The notes: generated by a model from the letters alone, not told the origin. 64,000 nt of DNA from Thermomonas carbonis (GCF_014396975.1 NZ_CP060719.1:3072001-3136000), one strand, 5' to 3'; shown: positions 17,174 to 26,480, counted from the stretch's first letter. Program-made: numbers and translations.

Positions 17174-20100
17174 ATGCGCCGCACCCTGTCCGTTGCAGTC
17201 CTGCTGACCTGTCTGGCGCCTGCGTCGGCCGGCGCACCTGCGTCACCAGCAAACGCGAATCTGCACGGGATGGGCTGGTTGCCGTCCGACGTGTACGACA
17301 CCGGTGAAGGCCTGCCCGATCCCACCGTCAACGCGATCGCCGCACTGCCCAATGGCCAGGCCTGGCTGGGGACGATGCGTGGCCTCGCCCGACTCAACGG
17401 GGCCCGCGTGGTCGCCGAACCCGGTCCCAACGGCGTGCTGGGCAAGCCGATCCTGAGCCTGGCCAGTACCGCCGATGGCGACCTGCTGGCCTCGGTCGAT
17501 GGTGCCGGCGTGTATCGCCGCCACGATGGCGAGTGGCGTTCGCTTGGCTCGCCGTTCGGAGGCGATCGCACTCAGCGCCTGCGCGTGTTTGGCAAGGACG
17601 GCGACACGCGGGTGTTCGCCACCGGCAGCGGCATCGCCGAATGGACCGGCACGCGCTGGGAGCCGCAACGTCTGCCCGCCTCCCTCGCCGGGCGCGAGGT
17701 CTTCGATGTCGGCCTGCAACCCGCGGGCGACGGCATCGCCGAAACCCTGTGGGTCGCCAGCTTCGGCGGCGGCCTGCATCGCTGCGTGGGCAAGGCCGAC
17801 TGCGTACCGGTGGCGATCGATGGCAGCGGGCCGCGCACGGACGAGATCCGCACGCTGCAACTGCAACCACGCGCCGGCAAACCGGCCGTGTTGTGGCTGG
17901 CCCTGCAAGGCGGCGGCGTGGCGCGCCTGGCCGATGGCAGGTGGACACGCTGGCATGCCGGCAACAGCAGCCTGCCCAGCGACTTCGTTTCCGACCTGGT
18001 GCTGGTCGAGGTACCGGGCGCGGGCCTGGATGTCTGGGCCGGCACCCGCAGCGGGCTGGCGATCCTGCGCGAGGGGCGCGAGTGGGTCGGTGCCGATCCG
18101 CGCATCCCGCAATTGCGCGAGCGCGTGCGCACTCTCGCGCTGACCAGGACCAGCCAGGGCGTGCCGGTGATGTGGGCGGGCTCCGACACCGGCGCGGTGC
18201 GCACCCCGCTGGACGGGCCCTGGCGGCTGGTGAGCCGGCTGGGCAGCAGCGGCAACGGGATCTGGGATGTGTGGTTGGAACCGGCCGCGGATGGCGGCGA
18301 GCGGGCCTGGCTGGCCAGCGACGGCGAAGGCCTGGCGCGTTACGAACACGGCCACTGGCGCCACTACGGCCGCGCCGACGGCATGCCCAGCGACAGCGCG
18401 CGCAGCATCCGCCGCGTGCCAGACGGCAGCCGCGAGGGCAGCTTGTGGATCGGCACCTGGGGCGGGCACATCGCCCGGCTGCAGGGCGACCGCTTCGTCG
18501 AATTGCCCACGCCTTGGAAGAAGCTGCCCGGCGATGCGGTCAGCCTGCTGCTGGCCGACGACGACGGCGTCTGGATCGGCACCCGCGAACAGGGCATGGC
18601 GCACTGGGATGGCCAGCGCTGGAACTGGTTCCCGCCCGCCCGCGACATGCCCGGCTGGGTCTACGCCGCGGTGCGGGTGGGCGACACCCTGTGGTTCAGC
18701 AGCGCCGGCAAGGGCCTGGTGCGTCGACGCGGCGGCGAGTGGCGTTTCTTCGGCAAGGATATCGGCCTGCCGGTCGACCGCTTCTACGACCTGCGGCTGA
18801 TCCCCGATGCCGAAGGTCGGCCGGTGTTGTGGATGGGCAGCAGCGGCAGCGGCTTGGTCCGCGTCGATGTGGGCGACCCGGACAAACCACGCATCGTCAG
18901 CGAACCCGCGCTGCCCGTGCTGCCGATCCCGAAGGCCTACGGCGCGGTGCGCGACGGCCGCGGCGACATCATGGTCTGCACCGATTACGGGGTCTTCAGC
19001 TGGCGACCCGTCGGCGAGCGCTACATCGCCACCGCCTACCACCGCGAGGACGGCGTGCCGCACGACGAATGCAACGGCAAGGCCTTGCAGGTCGATGCGC
19101 GCGGCCGGGTGTGGATCGGCACCGTCGGTGGCGCTGCGGTCTACACCCCGCCCGAGACCACCCCGCGGCGGCCGTCGCCGCTGGAACTGAACGGCCTGCG
19201 CGTGGACGGCAAGGCGGCGCGTGCGGTCGATGGCGTGCTCGCCCTGCCGCGCGCCGACAGCGCGCTGGAACTGCATTACGACCTGCTTACCGGCGAGAAG
19301 GAAGCGGCCTCGCGCTATCGGGTCAGCCTGCTCGGCGGCGATGGTCCGCCCGGGTCCTGGGAACACCTGGAAAGCCATGCGTTCGCGCGTCTGCCCGCAG
19401 GCCGTCAGCGCGTGCGCATCGAAGCGCAGGATTTCGCCGGGGTACCGGCGGAGCCGCTGGAGCTGGTGGTCGAGGTGCCGCACGTCTGGTGGCAGACCCC
19501 ACTGGCGCGCGCCCTTCAAGTGCTGGGCGCGCTGGCCCTGTTCTGGTGCGTACTCAAACTGCGCGAACGCCAGTTGCGCCTGCGCGAACTGCAACTGCGC
19601 GACATGGTCCGCGAGCGTACCAACCAACTGCAGGCCAGCGACACCGAATTGCGCCGCGCCAACGACGAATTGCGCCGGCTGTCGTACACCGACCCGCTGA
19701 CCGGGCTGGGCAACCGTCGGCGCCTGTTCGAGGCGCTGGAACTGCATTGCCGACATGGCCACGAACAGCAGCGTCCGCTGGGCTTGTTGCTGATGGACCT
19801 GGATCACTTCAAGGCGATCAACGACAGCCACGGCCACACCGCCGGCGACCTCTGCCTGCAGTCGGTCGCCCGCGCCATGCTGGTCACGCTGCCCGGCGGT
19901 GCCGTCGCCGCCCGCTATGGTGGCGAGGAATTCTGCGTGGTCCTCCCGGGCCTGGACCTGGCCGCAACGATGGCGGTGGCGGAAGACCTGCGCGCCGCCG
20001 TGCAGGCGATCGCGCCGCTGGACGGCCAGGCCGATGGCCAGGCGGTGACCGCCAGCATCGGCGCGGTGTCGCGGGTTCCCGATGGCATCGACTGCGCCGA

Positions 20101-20182
20101 CCTGCTGCTCAGCCTGGCCGACGGTGCGCTCTATCGCGCCAAGGCCGCCGGGCGCAACCGGGTGGAACCGGCCACGCCCTGA
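17174..20182 (+). CDS. Diguanylate cyclase with periplasmic two-component propeller
   Basis: 1002 residues: signal peptide (MRRTLSVAVLLTCLAPASAG), a long periplasmic sensor made of propeller-type repeats (recurring WLGTMRGLARL, LWVASFGGGLHR and VWAGTRSGLAIL units, about residues 35-680), a YYY-like domain, one transmembrane helix at about 781-798 (LQVLGALALFWCVLKL), a short coiled coil, then GGDEF at about 835-1000. Active-site GGEEF is near 915 and DPLTGLGNRR opens the domain. I see no RxxD inhibitory site five residues before it. It should make c-di-GMP in response to an unknown periplasmic ligand. GGAG precedes the ATG at 17174. It converges on the globin operon. Confidence 0.92.
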   Translation: MRRTLSVAVLLTCLAPASAGAPASPANANLHGMGWLPSDVYDTGEGLPDPTVNAIAALPNGQAWLGTMRGLARLNGARVVAEPGPNGVLGKPILSLASTADGDLLASVDGAGVYRRHDGEWRSLGSPFGGDRTQRLRVFGKDGDTRVFATGSGIAEWTGTRWEPQRLPASLAGREVFDVGLQPAGDGIAETLWVASFGGGLHRCVGKADCVPVAIDGSGPRTDEIRTLQLQPRAGKPAVLWLALQGGGVARLADGRWTRWHAGNSSLPSDFVSDLVLVEVPGAGLDVWAGTRSGLAILREGREWVGADPRIPQLRERVRTLALTRTSQGVPVMWAGSDTGAVRTPLDGPWRLVSRLGSSGNGIWDVWLEPAADGGERAWLASDGEGLARYEHGHWRHYGRADGMPSDSARSIRRVPDGSREGSLWIGTWGGHIARLQGDRFVELPTPWKKLPGDAVSLLLADDDGVWIGTREQGMAHWDGQRWNWFPPARDMPGWVYAAVRVGDTLWFSSAGKGLVRRRGGEWRFFGKDIGLPVDRFYDLRLIPDAEGRPVLWMGSSGSGLVRVDVGDPDKPRIVSEPALPVLPIPKAYGAVRDGRGDIMVCTDYGVFSWRPVGERYIATAYHREDGVPHDECNGKALQVDARGRVWIGTVGGAAVYTPPETTPRRPSPLELNGLRVDGKAARAVDGVLALPRADSALELHYDLLTGEKEAASRYRVSLLGGDGPPGSWEHLESHAFARLPAGRQRVRIEAQDFAGVPAEPLELVVEVPHVWWQTPLARALQVLGALALFWCVLKLRERQLRLRELQLRDMVRERTNQLQASDTELRRANDELRRLSYTDPLTGLGNRRRLFEALELHCRHGHEQQRPLGLLLMDLDHFKAINDSHGHTAGDLCLQSVARAMLVTLPGGAVAARYGGEEFCVVLPGLDLAATMAVAEDLRAAVQAIAPLDGQADGQAVTASIGAVSRVPDGIDCADLLLSLADGALYRAKAAGRNRVEPATP

Positions 20183-20227
20183 TCCACGCACGCTGCATGA
20201 AGCACGCATGCAGCGTCACGCGATCGC

Positions 20228-20740
20228 TCAGTCGTTGACGATCTCGCGATGCATCGGCGCCAGCACGGCGAGCAGTTTGTTCTGCGCGCGGAACGGGATG
20301 CCGCGCTTGTTCATCGCGACCTGCAGCACTTCCACCAGCGCATTGAAGTGCGCGCGCTCGATCTTGAACGCCGCATGCGCCTCGACCATGTCGCGGCCGC
20401 TGTAGGTACAGCCACCACCGAGCACCGCGCAGAACTGTTCGGTCAGCTGGCGGGTCACGCGCGGGTGGTCCACATTGCGGAAATACGGTTCCAGCCGCGG
20501 GTCGGCCAGCATCAGCGCCATGAACTCTTCGTTGAGCGCAGTCAGCCCGGCGACGCCGCCGAACTGCTCGAACACGCCTGCAAGCTCGGGATGCACGGGA
20601 GCCGGATTGGGTGCGGCGCTGGCCGTGGCCGCCGGGGTCTCGGCCTGCGTTTCGGTGGTCGACTGGGCAAAGGCCGGCGTGGCGAACTGGGCGGTGCCCA
20701 ACATGCCCGCAAGTACGAAGTGGAGGGATCGGATACGCAT
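20228..20740 (-). CDS. Group 1 truncated haemoglobin with signal peptide
   Basis: 170 residues. An N-terminal signal (MRIRSLHFVLAGMLGTAQFA, AFAQ cleavage) makes this globin periplasmic, which is unusual for the family. The globin part shows FEQFGGVAGLTALNEEF, FRNVDHPRVTRQLTEQFCAV (E helix region) and DMVEAHAAFKI, where the His is the likely proximal haem ligand. The ATG at 20740 has GGAGA six bases upstream. It is the last gene of an operon with the DUF3034 protein 14 bases before it. Haem-dependent oxygen, NO or peroxide handling in the periplasm is an inference. Confidence 0.88.
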   Translation of the reverse strand: MRIRSLHFVLAGMLGTAQFATPAFAQSTTETQAETPAATASAAPNPAPVHPELAGVFEQFGGVAGLTALNEEFMALMLADPRLEPYFRNVDHPRVTRQLTEQFCAVLGGGCTYSGRDMVEAHAAFKIERAHFNALVEVLQVAMNKRGIPFRAQNKLLAVLAPMHREIVND

Positions 20741-20754
20741 GAGGTTCTCCATGT

Positions 20755-21714
20755 TCAGAAGCCGACTTGCAGCGAGGCGTACCAGCCACGCTGGTTGTCG
20801 CGGATGACGATGTTGCCGAGGTCCACGTAGGCCACGGTCAGCGAAACGTGCTTGTTCGGTGCCCACGCCACGAAGGCGTCCCAGGCGTTGTCTTCGCGGG
20901 CGATGCCCAGGTTGTTGGGCTTGCTGCGGAATTCCGCGCCAACCGCCACGTGGCGATTGAGCAGGAATGCGGCGGAACCTTCGAGCTGCGGCTTGTAACT
21001 GTCGTTGCGATCGCCGCCGAAGCCGAGGATGCCGAACTGGTTGGCCTTGGTGAACCGCAACGTGGTGTTCAGCAGCAGGCTCTGGTCGAGATAGAGCTTG
21101 GTCGCGCTGAGATAGACATCGGTGCCGCTGTCGTCCTTCGCGCCGATCGCCGACAACAACGCGCCGCGGTTGTTGCGCTTGTGCTGCAGGCCGATCGCCA
21201 GTTGCGGCATCCAGCGGTCCTGCTCCAGCACTGCATCGCCGGCGAGTTTCACCTTCACTCCGACGATGTCCTGGCGGATCACGTAACCCTGCCCCAAGCC
21301 CAGTGCGGTGCCCACCGCGCGGGTGTCGAATGCCTGCCGCGCCACGCTGATTTCGACCCGGTCGTGGAGGCCAACCAGCGCGCCATAGCTGTCCAGTGCG
21401 TAATCGCCCACATCGACCCGGGTGTAGTAGGCGCTGCCGCCGATCTGGTCGCGGGTGCCCTGGCCGCCGATCACCGCCCAGGGCGCAAGGCCGCCACCAG
21501 CCGCGCCTTCGACCTGGGTCACGCCACCGGTCAACAGCAGCTTGCCGCTGGGCGCGGGCGGCGGATCCTGCAGTGAAGGTTCGTCTGCCGGGGCATCGAG
21601 CGCGGCAGCGTCCTGCGCGGATGCGACGCCGCTGCCGAGCAGCAGCAAGCTGGCACAGGCGAGCGAAAGCGCGGTCAGGCGATGCGTTCGCTCGGCATGG
21701 CAGGCAGATGTCAT
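20755..21714 (-). CDS. DUF3034 family outer-membrane-like protein
   Basis: 319 residues with a signal peptide (LACASLLLLGSGVASAQ cleavage about residue 34). The mature part is strand-rich with alternating aromatic and polar residues (GGSAYYTRVDVGDYALDSYG, VSLTVAYVDLGNI) and ends in WYASLQVGF, with a C-terminal Phe as in beta-barrel proteins. This is the DUF3034 pattern; function unknown, probably a small outer-membrane barrel. The ATG at 21714 has GGAG seven bases upstream. It lies 40 bases after the sensor gene and 14 before the globin gene. Confidence 0.8.
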   Translation of the reverse strand: MTSACHAERTHRLTALSLACASLLLLGSGVASAQDAAALDAPADEPSLQDPPPAPSGKLLLTGGVTQVEGAAGGGLAPWAVIGGQGTRDQIGGSAYYTRVDVGDYALDSYGALVGLHDRVEISVARQAFDTRAVGTALGLGQGYVIRQDIVGVKVKLAGDAVLEQDRWMPQLAIGLQHKRNNRGALLSAIGAKDDSGTDVYLSATKLYLDQSLLLNTTLRFTKANQFGILGFGGDRNDSYKPQLEGSAAFLLNRHVAVGAEFRSKPNNLGIAREDNAWDAFVAWAPNKHVSLTVAYVDLGNIVIRDNQRGWYASLQVGF

Positions 21715-21754
21715 CGGGATCTCCGTGGAAGAACGTTGGGTAGCGGGTTGCAGG

Positions 21755-22834
21755 TCAGTCATGGCGATCCGCCTGCTGGCTCTTGGCCATGAGTTGGTTG
21801 AAGGCGGCAGCCACACGGTTCACGTCGGTGCTGCCCGCCTGGTCCATGTGCAGGTTGCGATCCGGGGTGGTCGCGGCCCGCTCCAGCAGGCGCTCCAGCG
21901 CCTGCAACGGACTTGCGACACGGCGGCCGTACCAGACGATCGCGGCAAGTAATCCCGCCAGCGACAGCAGGGCGAGCAGGACGCTGGGAACATGCGCGGC
22001 CAGCGTGGCGGACAACGGCATGCGCCGCGCGATCTGCACCACGCGCACCTCCTTGTTGCCGAACAACGGCGCAAACTGCGCCTGCGACGACCCCGCGGCC
22101 AGGCCCAGGTGGCCTGCCGATGAGGCGTCATCGGCAGGCGATTCCGCGATCGACCTCGACAAGGCATCGGCATCGGTAGCTGGCAAGGTCGAGGCCAGCA
22201 CGACCGGACGTCCGGAGGCGGACGACGCCACCAGCGCGACATCCGCCGCCGCGATTCCGGCGATGGTCTTCACGTAAGCCTGATCGACTTCTTCGGCGAC
22301 CAGCAGGTAGGCATCGCCGGCGTTGTAGCGGGCCAGCGGCAGCATCGCCACGTGCAGCAGGCGCTCGCCGTCGCGCCACAGGCCGGTGCCCACCGACTGC
22401 GTCTTCTTCGCCTCGACGAACACCGGATCGTTGGCGAAGTCGTGGCCTTCCGCATACGCATCGGTCACCGCCAGCGCGCGGCCATCGGCAGCCACCACCG
22501 CGGCCAGGTCGAGATCCAGCTGCGAGCGGCGCTCTTCCAGCAGGTCGACGATCGAGGAATAGTCCACGGCCTCGCCCGGCAGCAGGCTGCCCAGCGCCTG
22601 GGTCATGTAGGCCACCACCGCCTGGTTGCCGGCGATCAACTCACCGCGAATGGTGAGATTGCGATTGGACTGGTCCTCGACCAGTTGCTGGGTCTTGGCC
22701 AGGGTCGCCAGCGTGCGCGAGGCCTCGCGCGCATCATCGCGGGCGAACTGCAAGGCCAACAGCGCGAGCAGCGCCGGCAGCACGATGGCCAGCGCCAGGA
22801 GGATGCGGATGCGGGTGCCGTGGATCGCCGACAT
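21755..22834 (-). CDS. Cache-HAMP membrane sensor lacking an output domain
   Basis: 359 residues: TM1 at about 10-28 (ILLALAIVLPALLALLALQF), an extracytoplasmic region of about 250 residues of the double-cache type (SIVDLLEERRSQLDLDLAAV, VGTGLWRDGERLLHVAMLPL), TM2 at about 284-304, and a HAMP region (RRVASPLQALERLLERA, then NRVAAAFNQLM) ending at the C-terminus. No kinase, methyl-accepting or GGDEF domain follows, so it must act through a partner. It is the second gene of the operon, three bases after the cupredoxin gene. Confidence 0.8.
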   Translation of the reverse strand: MSAIHGTRIRILLALAIVLPALLALLALQFARDDAREASRTLATLAKTQQLVEDQSNRNLTIRGELIAGNQAVVAYMTQALGSLLPGEAVDYSSIVDLLEERRSQLDLDLAAVVAADGRALAVTDAYAEGHDFANDPVFVEAKKTQSVGTGLWRDGERLLHVAMLPLARYNAGDAYLLVAEEVDQAYVKTIAGIAAADVALVASSASGRPVVLASTLPATDADALSRSIAESPADDASSAGHLGLAAGSSQAQFAPLFGNKEVRVVQIARRMPLSATLAAHVPSVLLALLSLAGLLAAIVWYGRRVASPLQALERLLERAATTPDRNLHMDQAGSTDVNRVAAAFNQLMAKSQQADRHD

Positions 22835-22837
22835 GGC

Positions 22838-23749
22838 TCAGTGCTCCCGACGTGCGGGACGGATCGCGGTCATGCGGCGCGTCACCGGCGCGGCCACCGG
22901 CATGGCCACCGCGACCGACTGCGCCTGCGCGCGCGGATGCCAGAACACCAGCGTGCCCGGTCCCGCCGGCAAGCCCGCCAGCGTGTAGCGACCGTTGCGG
23001 TCCGGCCGCGTGTAGTACGGCGTGGACAGGACCACCACGTCGGCGCGCATGTTGTGGTGGACGTTGCAGTTGACGATCACCAGCCCGGGTTTGTTGAACA
23101 CGTATTGCTTGCTTTCGCCGGGACCGTAGTGACCGAAGTCGAAGGTGCTGCCCGGCGTACGCGAGAACACGTTGTGCAGGATCGTGTCGCGGTTGGGGAA
23201 GCGGACCGTGCTGCCCTGCGGCACCACCAGCAGTGCCGGCGAGAAGCCCTTGCTGCGGGTATCGATGGTGAACGTGCCGGGTTTCGGCTTGGGCGCACCG
23301 GCCTTGGGCAGGAAATACACCAGGCCGTCTGCAAGCTCACCGGGCATGACCGCGCCGGCCGATCCCGCGACCAGTTCCAGGCGACCGCTCACGCTGCTGC
23401 CGATGGCGACGGGCTTGGCGTCCGCCTTCGGCGGCGCTGGCTTGGCTACCGGCTTGGGCGGAGGTGGCTTGCGCGCGGGCGCAGGCTTGACCGGCACGGG
23501 CACGGGCACGGGTGCGGGTGCGGGTGCGGGTGCGGCGACATGCTGCTCGACGGCCTCGGGCATGGCGGCCGCAGGCGCGGGCGCGACCGCTTCGGGTACC
23601 TGCACCGGTGCTGGCGACGGTGCCGGCGCAGCCGCGACAGGCGCGGCATCGGCCATTGCCGGCGACGGGCGCTCGGGTGCAGGCGCGGTGGCACAGGCCA
23701 TCAATCCGCCCAAGGCAATGGCCCCGGCGACGGCGCGGAATCGGTTCAT
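22838..23749 (-). CDS. Cupredoxin-domain lipoprotein (methylamine-utilization-like)
   Basis: 303 residues: lipobox LMACATAP gives a lipidated Cys at residue 19, followed by an Ala/Pro-rich linker of about 90 residues containing (AP)n and VPVPVP, then a C-terminal cupredoxin domain. Copper ligands are visible as His in RDTILHNVFS and Cys, His and Met in VNCNVHHNM, the usual C-x2-H arrangement for a type 1 site. It resembles the proteins annotated as methylamine utilization protein/plastocyanin-like, and probably transfers electrons in the periplasm. It is the first gene of the operon, starting at 23749 after a GGGGGAA site. Confidence 0.85.
   Translation of the reverse strand: MNRFRAVAGAIALGGLMACATAPAPERPSPAMADAAPVAAAPAPSPAPVQVPEAVAPAPAAAMPEAVEQHVAAPAPAPAPVPVPVPVKPAPARKPPPPKPVAKPAPPKADAKPVAIGSSVSGRLELVAGSAGAVMPGELADGLVYFLPKAGAPKPKPGTFTIDTRSKGFSPALLVVPQGSTVRFPNRDTILHNVFSRTPGSTFDFGHYGPGESKQYVFNKPGLVIVNCNVHHNMRADVVVLSTPYYTRPDRNGRYTLAGLPAGPGTLVFWHPRAQAQSVAVAMPVAAPVTRRMTAIRPARREH
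23493..23534. repeat. Seven 6-bp tandem units in the cupredoxin linker
   Basis: Three GGCACG and four GGTGCG units run in tandem, giving VP and AP dipeptides on the minus strand. The array is slippage-prone but in-frame changes only alter linker length. Confidence 0.85.
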
Positions 23750-24072
23750 GGTGTTCCCCCTGGACCGAACCGCAAGCGCCCCCCGCTTGCCCGGCATTCG
23801 TCCCGATGACCGTGCTTACGGGCACTGGCGCGGCGCGGATGCAGCCCACGTCGATTTATTTTTCTATGCCGTACCCGGCTGCAGTGGCGCGGCATGCCAG
23901 CTCCGTACCACGGCGTATTCAAGCCCCGGCAATGTCGATGGCTTAGAATGCGCGCCCTGCGCCGCCGGCCTTGCCGCATCCGGTGCAGACGAGCACATCA
24001 CATCCGTTTCCGTCCCTTCCAGACCGTCGGCGCCATCGCGACACGCGAGCGGTTCCGGCTGGAGTTCCCGCA
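23750..24072. other. Divergent intergenic region, 323 bp
   Basis: No coding region is supported here. It separates the cupredoxin operon (leftward) from leucine dehydrogenase (rightward), so both promoters should lie in it. Seen: a 7-bp stem GCAAGCG/CGCTTGC at 23772-23790 in the leader of the cupredoxin operon, and a TAGAAT at 23944-23949 that could be a -10 for leucine dehydrogenase, without a convincing -35. Confidence 0.5.
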
Positions 24073-25173
24073 ATGATCTTCGAAACCCTCGATACCTACG
24101 GCCATGAACAGGTCGTGTTCTGCCACAACAAGGACGCAGGCCTGAAGGCGATCATCGCCATCCACAACACCGTGCTGGGCCCGGCCCTGGGCGGCACCCG
24201 CATGTGGCCGTACAAGACCGAGGCGGAAGCGCTGAACGACGTGCTGCGCCTGAGCCGTGGCATGACCTACAAGAACGCGGTCGCCGGCCTGAACATCGGC
24301 GGCGGCAAGGCGGTGATCATCGGCGACCCGGCCACCGACAAGTCCGAGGCGCTGTTCCGCGCGTTCGGCCAGTTCGTGGAATCGCTGGGCGGCCGCTACA
24401 TCACCGCCGAGGACGTCGGCATCGATGTCAACGACATGGAATACGTGTACCGCGAGACCGAGTACGTGACCGGCGTGCACCAGGTGCATGGCGGTTCCGG
24501 CGATCCCTCGCCGTTCACCGCCTACGGCACCCTGCAGGGTCTGATGGCGACGCTCAACAAGAAGTACGGCGACGAGGACGTCGGCAAGTATTCCTACGCC
24601 GTGCAGGGCCTGGGCCACGTCGGCATGGAGTACGTGAAGCTGTTGAAGGAACGCGGTGCCAAGCTCTTCGTCACCGACATCAACAAGGCGCTGGTCGACA
24701 AGGCCGTGAACGAATACGGCGCGGAAGCGGTGGGCCTGGACGAGATCTACGATGTGCCGGCCGATGTGTATTCGCCCTGCGCGCTCGGCGGCACCGTCAA
24801 CGAGCAAACCCTGCCCCGCATCAAGGCCAAGGTCATCTGCGGCGCGGCCAACAACCAGCTGGCCAACAACGCGATCGGCGACGAAGTCGCGCGCCGCGGG
24901 ATCCTCTACGCGCCGGACTACGCGGTGAACGCGGGTGGCGTGATGAACGTGGCGCTGGAACTCGATGGCTACAACCGCGAGCGCGCGATGCGGATGATGC
25001 GCACGATCTACCACAACCTCACCCGCATCTACGAAATCAGCGACCGCGACGGCGTGCCGACCTACCAGGCCGCCGACCGCCTGGCCGAGGAGCGCATCAC
25101 CACGATCGGCAAGCTCAAGCTGCCGCTGGGTCGCGCGCAGCCGCGCTTCCAGGGCAGGATTCGCGGGCATTGA
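24073..25173 (+). CDS. Leucine dehydrogenase (Leu/Val/Phe dehydrogenase)
   Basis: 366 residues of the Glu/Leu/Phe/Val dehydrogenase superfamily, of the length and N-terminus of NAD-dependent leucine dehydrogenases. It deaminates Leu, Val or Ile oxidatively to the 2-keto acid. Signatures are ALGGTRMWPYKTEAEAL with the glycine-rich substrate loop, Lys in MTYKNAVAGLNIGGGKAV (catalytic region), and the NAD fold GLGHVGMEYVKLL. The ATG at 24073 has GGAG upstream. It lies 138 bases before liuA in the same direction, fitting the first step of leucine catabolism. Confidence 0.93.
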   Translation: MIFETLDTYGHEQVVFCHNKDAGLKAIIAIHNTVLGPALGGTRMWPYKTEAEALNDVLRLSRGMTYKNAVAGLNIGGGKAVIIGDPATDKSEALFRAFGQFVESLGGRYITAEDVGIDVNDMEYVYRETEYVTGVHQVHGGSGDPSPFTAYGTLQGLMATLNKKYGDEDVGKYSYAVQGLGHVGMEYVKLLKERGAKLFVTDINKALVDKAVNEYGAEAVGLDEIYDVPADVYSPCALGGTVNEQTLPRIKAKVICGAANNQLANNAIGDEVARRGILYAPDYAVNAGGVMNVALELDGYNRERAMRMMRTIYHNLTRIYEISDRDGVPTYQAADRLAEERITTIGKLKLPLGRAQPRFQGRIRGH

Positions 25174-25193
25174 TCCAGGCTGCGCCTGGATCA
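25171..25193. repeat. Stem-loop at LeuDH stop codon
   Basis: Perfect 10-bp arms TGATCCAGGC and GCCTGGATCA around TGC. The stop codon of leucine dehydrogenase is part of the stem. No T-tract follows, so it is more likely an RNA hairpin or repeat than an intrinsic terminator. Confidence 0.7.
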
Positions 25194-25196
25194 GCC

Positions 25197-25281
25197 CAAA
25201 GTTTGTTGCACAAACTTCGGGTCCCGCTATGTCCCTCCAAATCCCCGCCGCTGTCGCGGCGCCCCCTTTACCAAAGGGGGC
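25197..25281. repeat. Two further hairpins before liuA
   Basis: AAGTTTGT/ACAAACTT around TGC (about 25198-25216) and GCCCCCTT/AAGGGGGC (25261-25281) lie between leucine dehydrogenase and liuA. The second is 30 bases before the liuA start. They may be a dispersed intergenic repeat or attenuating hairpins. Confidence 0.55.
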
Positions 25282-25311
25282 TGTGGGAATCCAACAGAAA
25301 CGAGGTTCGTA

Positions 25312-26469
25312 ATGCGTCCATTTCCCCTCGGCGAAGACATCGATGCCCTGCGCGAGGCGGTCCGCCGCTTCGCCGACAACGAGATCGCGCCGCGTGCTGC
25401 GCAGATCGACGAAGACAATGCCTTCCCGCAGGACCTGTGGCCGAAGTTGGGCGAGATGGGCCTGCTCGGCATCACCGTGCCGGGCGAGTTCGGTGGCAGC
25501 GAGATGGGTTACCTCGCCCACTTGGTGGCGATGGAGGAAATCAGCCGCGCGTCGGGCTCGGTCGGGCTGAGCTACGGCGCGCACTCGAATCTCTGCGTCA
25601 ACAATCTTTACGCCAACGGGAATGCCGAACAGCGCGCGAAGTATTTGCCCAAGCTGTGCAGCGGCGAGTGGAAAGGCGCGCTGGCGATGAGCGAACCCGG
25701 CGCGGGCTCCGACGTGGTCGGCTCGATGTCCTGCCGCGCCGAATTGAAGAACGGCATGTGGGTCGCCAACGGCAACAAGATGTGGATCACCAACGGCCCC
25801 GAGGCCGACGTCCTCATCGTCTACATGCGCACCGCCAGCCGCGAGCTGGGCAGCAAATGCATGACCGCCTTCATCGTCGAGAAAGGCATGAAGGGGTTTT
25901 CCACCGCGCAGAAGCTGGACAAGCTGGGCATGCGCGGCAGCAATACCTGCGAGCTCGTATTCGAAAATTGCGAGATCCCCGCGGAGAACATCCTCGGCGA
26001 TCTCAACAACGGGGTGCGCGTGTTGATGAGCGGCCTGAACACCGAGCGGCTGGTACTCAGCGGCGGCCCCATCGGGCTGATGCAGGCCGCGATGGACCTC
26101 GCCCTGCCCTACGTGCGCGACCGTCGCCAGTTCGGCCAGGCGATCGGCACCTTCGGGATCATGCAGGCCAAGATCGCCGACATGTACACCGCGCTGCAGT
26201 CGTCGCGCGCCTTCGCCTACCAGGTCGCACGCGACTACGACGCCGGCCACAAGAGCCGCATCGACGCCGCCAGCTGCCTGCTGCATGCATCGGACGCTGC
26301 CGTGCAGGTCGCGCTGGAAGGCATCCAGGCGCTCGGCGGCAACGGCTACATCAACGAGTACGCGACCGGCCGGATCCTCCGCGACGCCAAGCTGTACGCG
26401 ATCGGCGCGGGCACCAACGAAATCCGCCGCATGCTGATCGGACGCGAGCTGTTCGCAGGGAATTCCTGA
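25312..26469 (+). CDS. liuA: Isovaleryl-CoA dehydrogenase
   Basis: 385 residues of the acyl-CoA dehydrogenase family. It oxidises isovaleryl-CoA to 3-methylcrotonyl-CoA with FAD, the third step of leucine breakdown. It shows the helical N-domain ([20 protein letters not shown]), the beta-domain [20 protein letters not shown], the loop [20 protein letters not shown] and the C-terminal [13 protein letters not shown] and [15 protein letters not shown] motifs. Family length is about 385-390. It follows leucine dehydrogenase, and other liu genes lie from 32 kb on; the next liu gene is liuB, separated by a protease, a thiolase and two lipoprotein genes. Confidence 0.92.
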   Translation: MRPFPLGEDIDALREAVRRFADNEIAPRAAQIDEDNAFPQDLWPKLGEMGLLGITVPGEFGGSEMGYLAHLVAMEEISRASGSVGLSYGAHSNLCVNNLYANGNAEQRAKYLPKLCSGEWKGALAMSEPGAGSDVVGSMSCRAELKNGMWVANGNKMWITNGPEADVLIVYMRTASRELGSKCMTAFIVEKGMKGFSTAQKLDKLGMRGSNTCELVFENCEIPAENILGDLNNGVRVLMSGLNTERLVLSGGPIGLMQAAMDLALPYVRDRRQFGQAIGTFGIMQAKIADMYTALQSSRAFAYQVARDYDAGHKSRIDAASCLLHASDAAVQVALEGIQALGGNGYINEYATGRILRDAKLYAIGAGTNEIRRMLIGRELFAGNS

Positions 26470-26480
26470 GACTCATAGCC

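Noticed and set aside
17243..20209. Long open frame antisense to the propeller diguanylate cyclase
   Set aside because: It is the mirror of a gene with clear GGDEF and propeller repeats and shows only low-complexity His/Gln/Arg-rich sequence.
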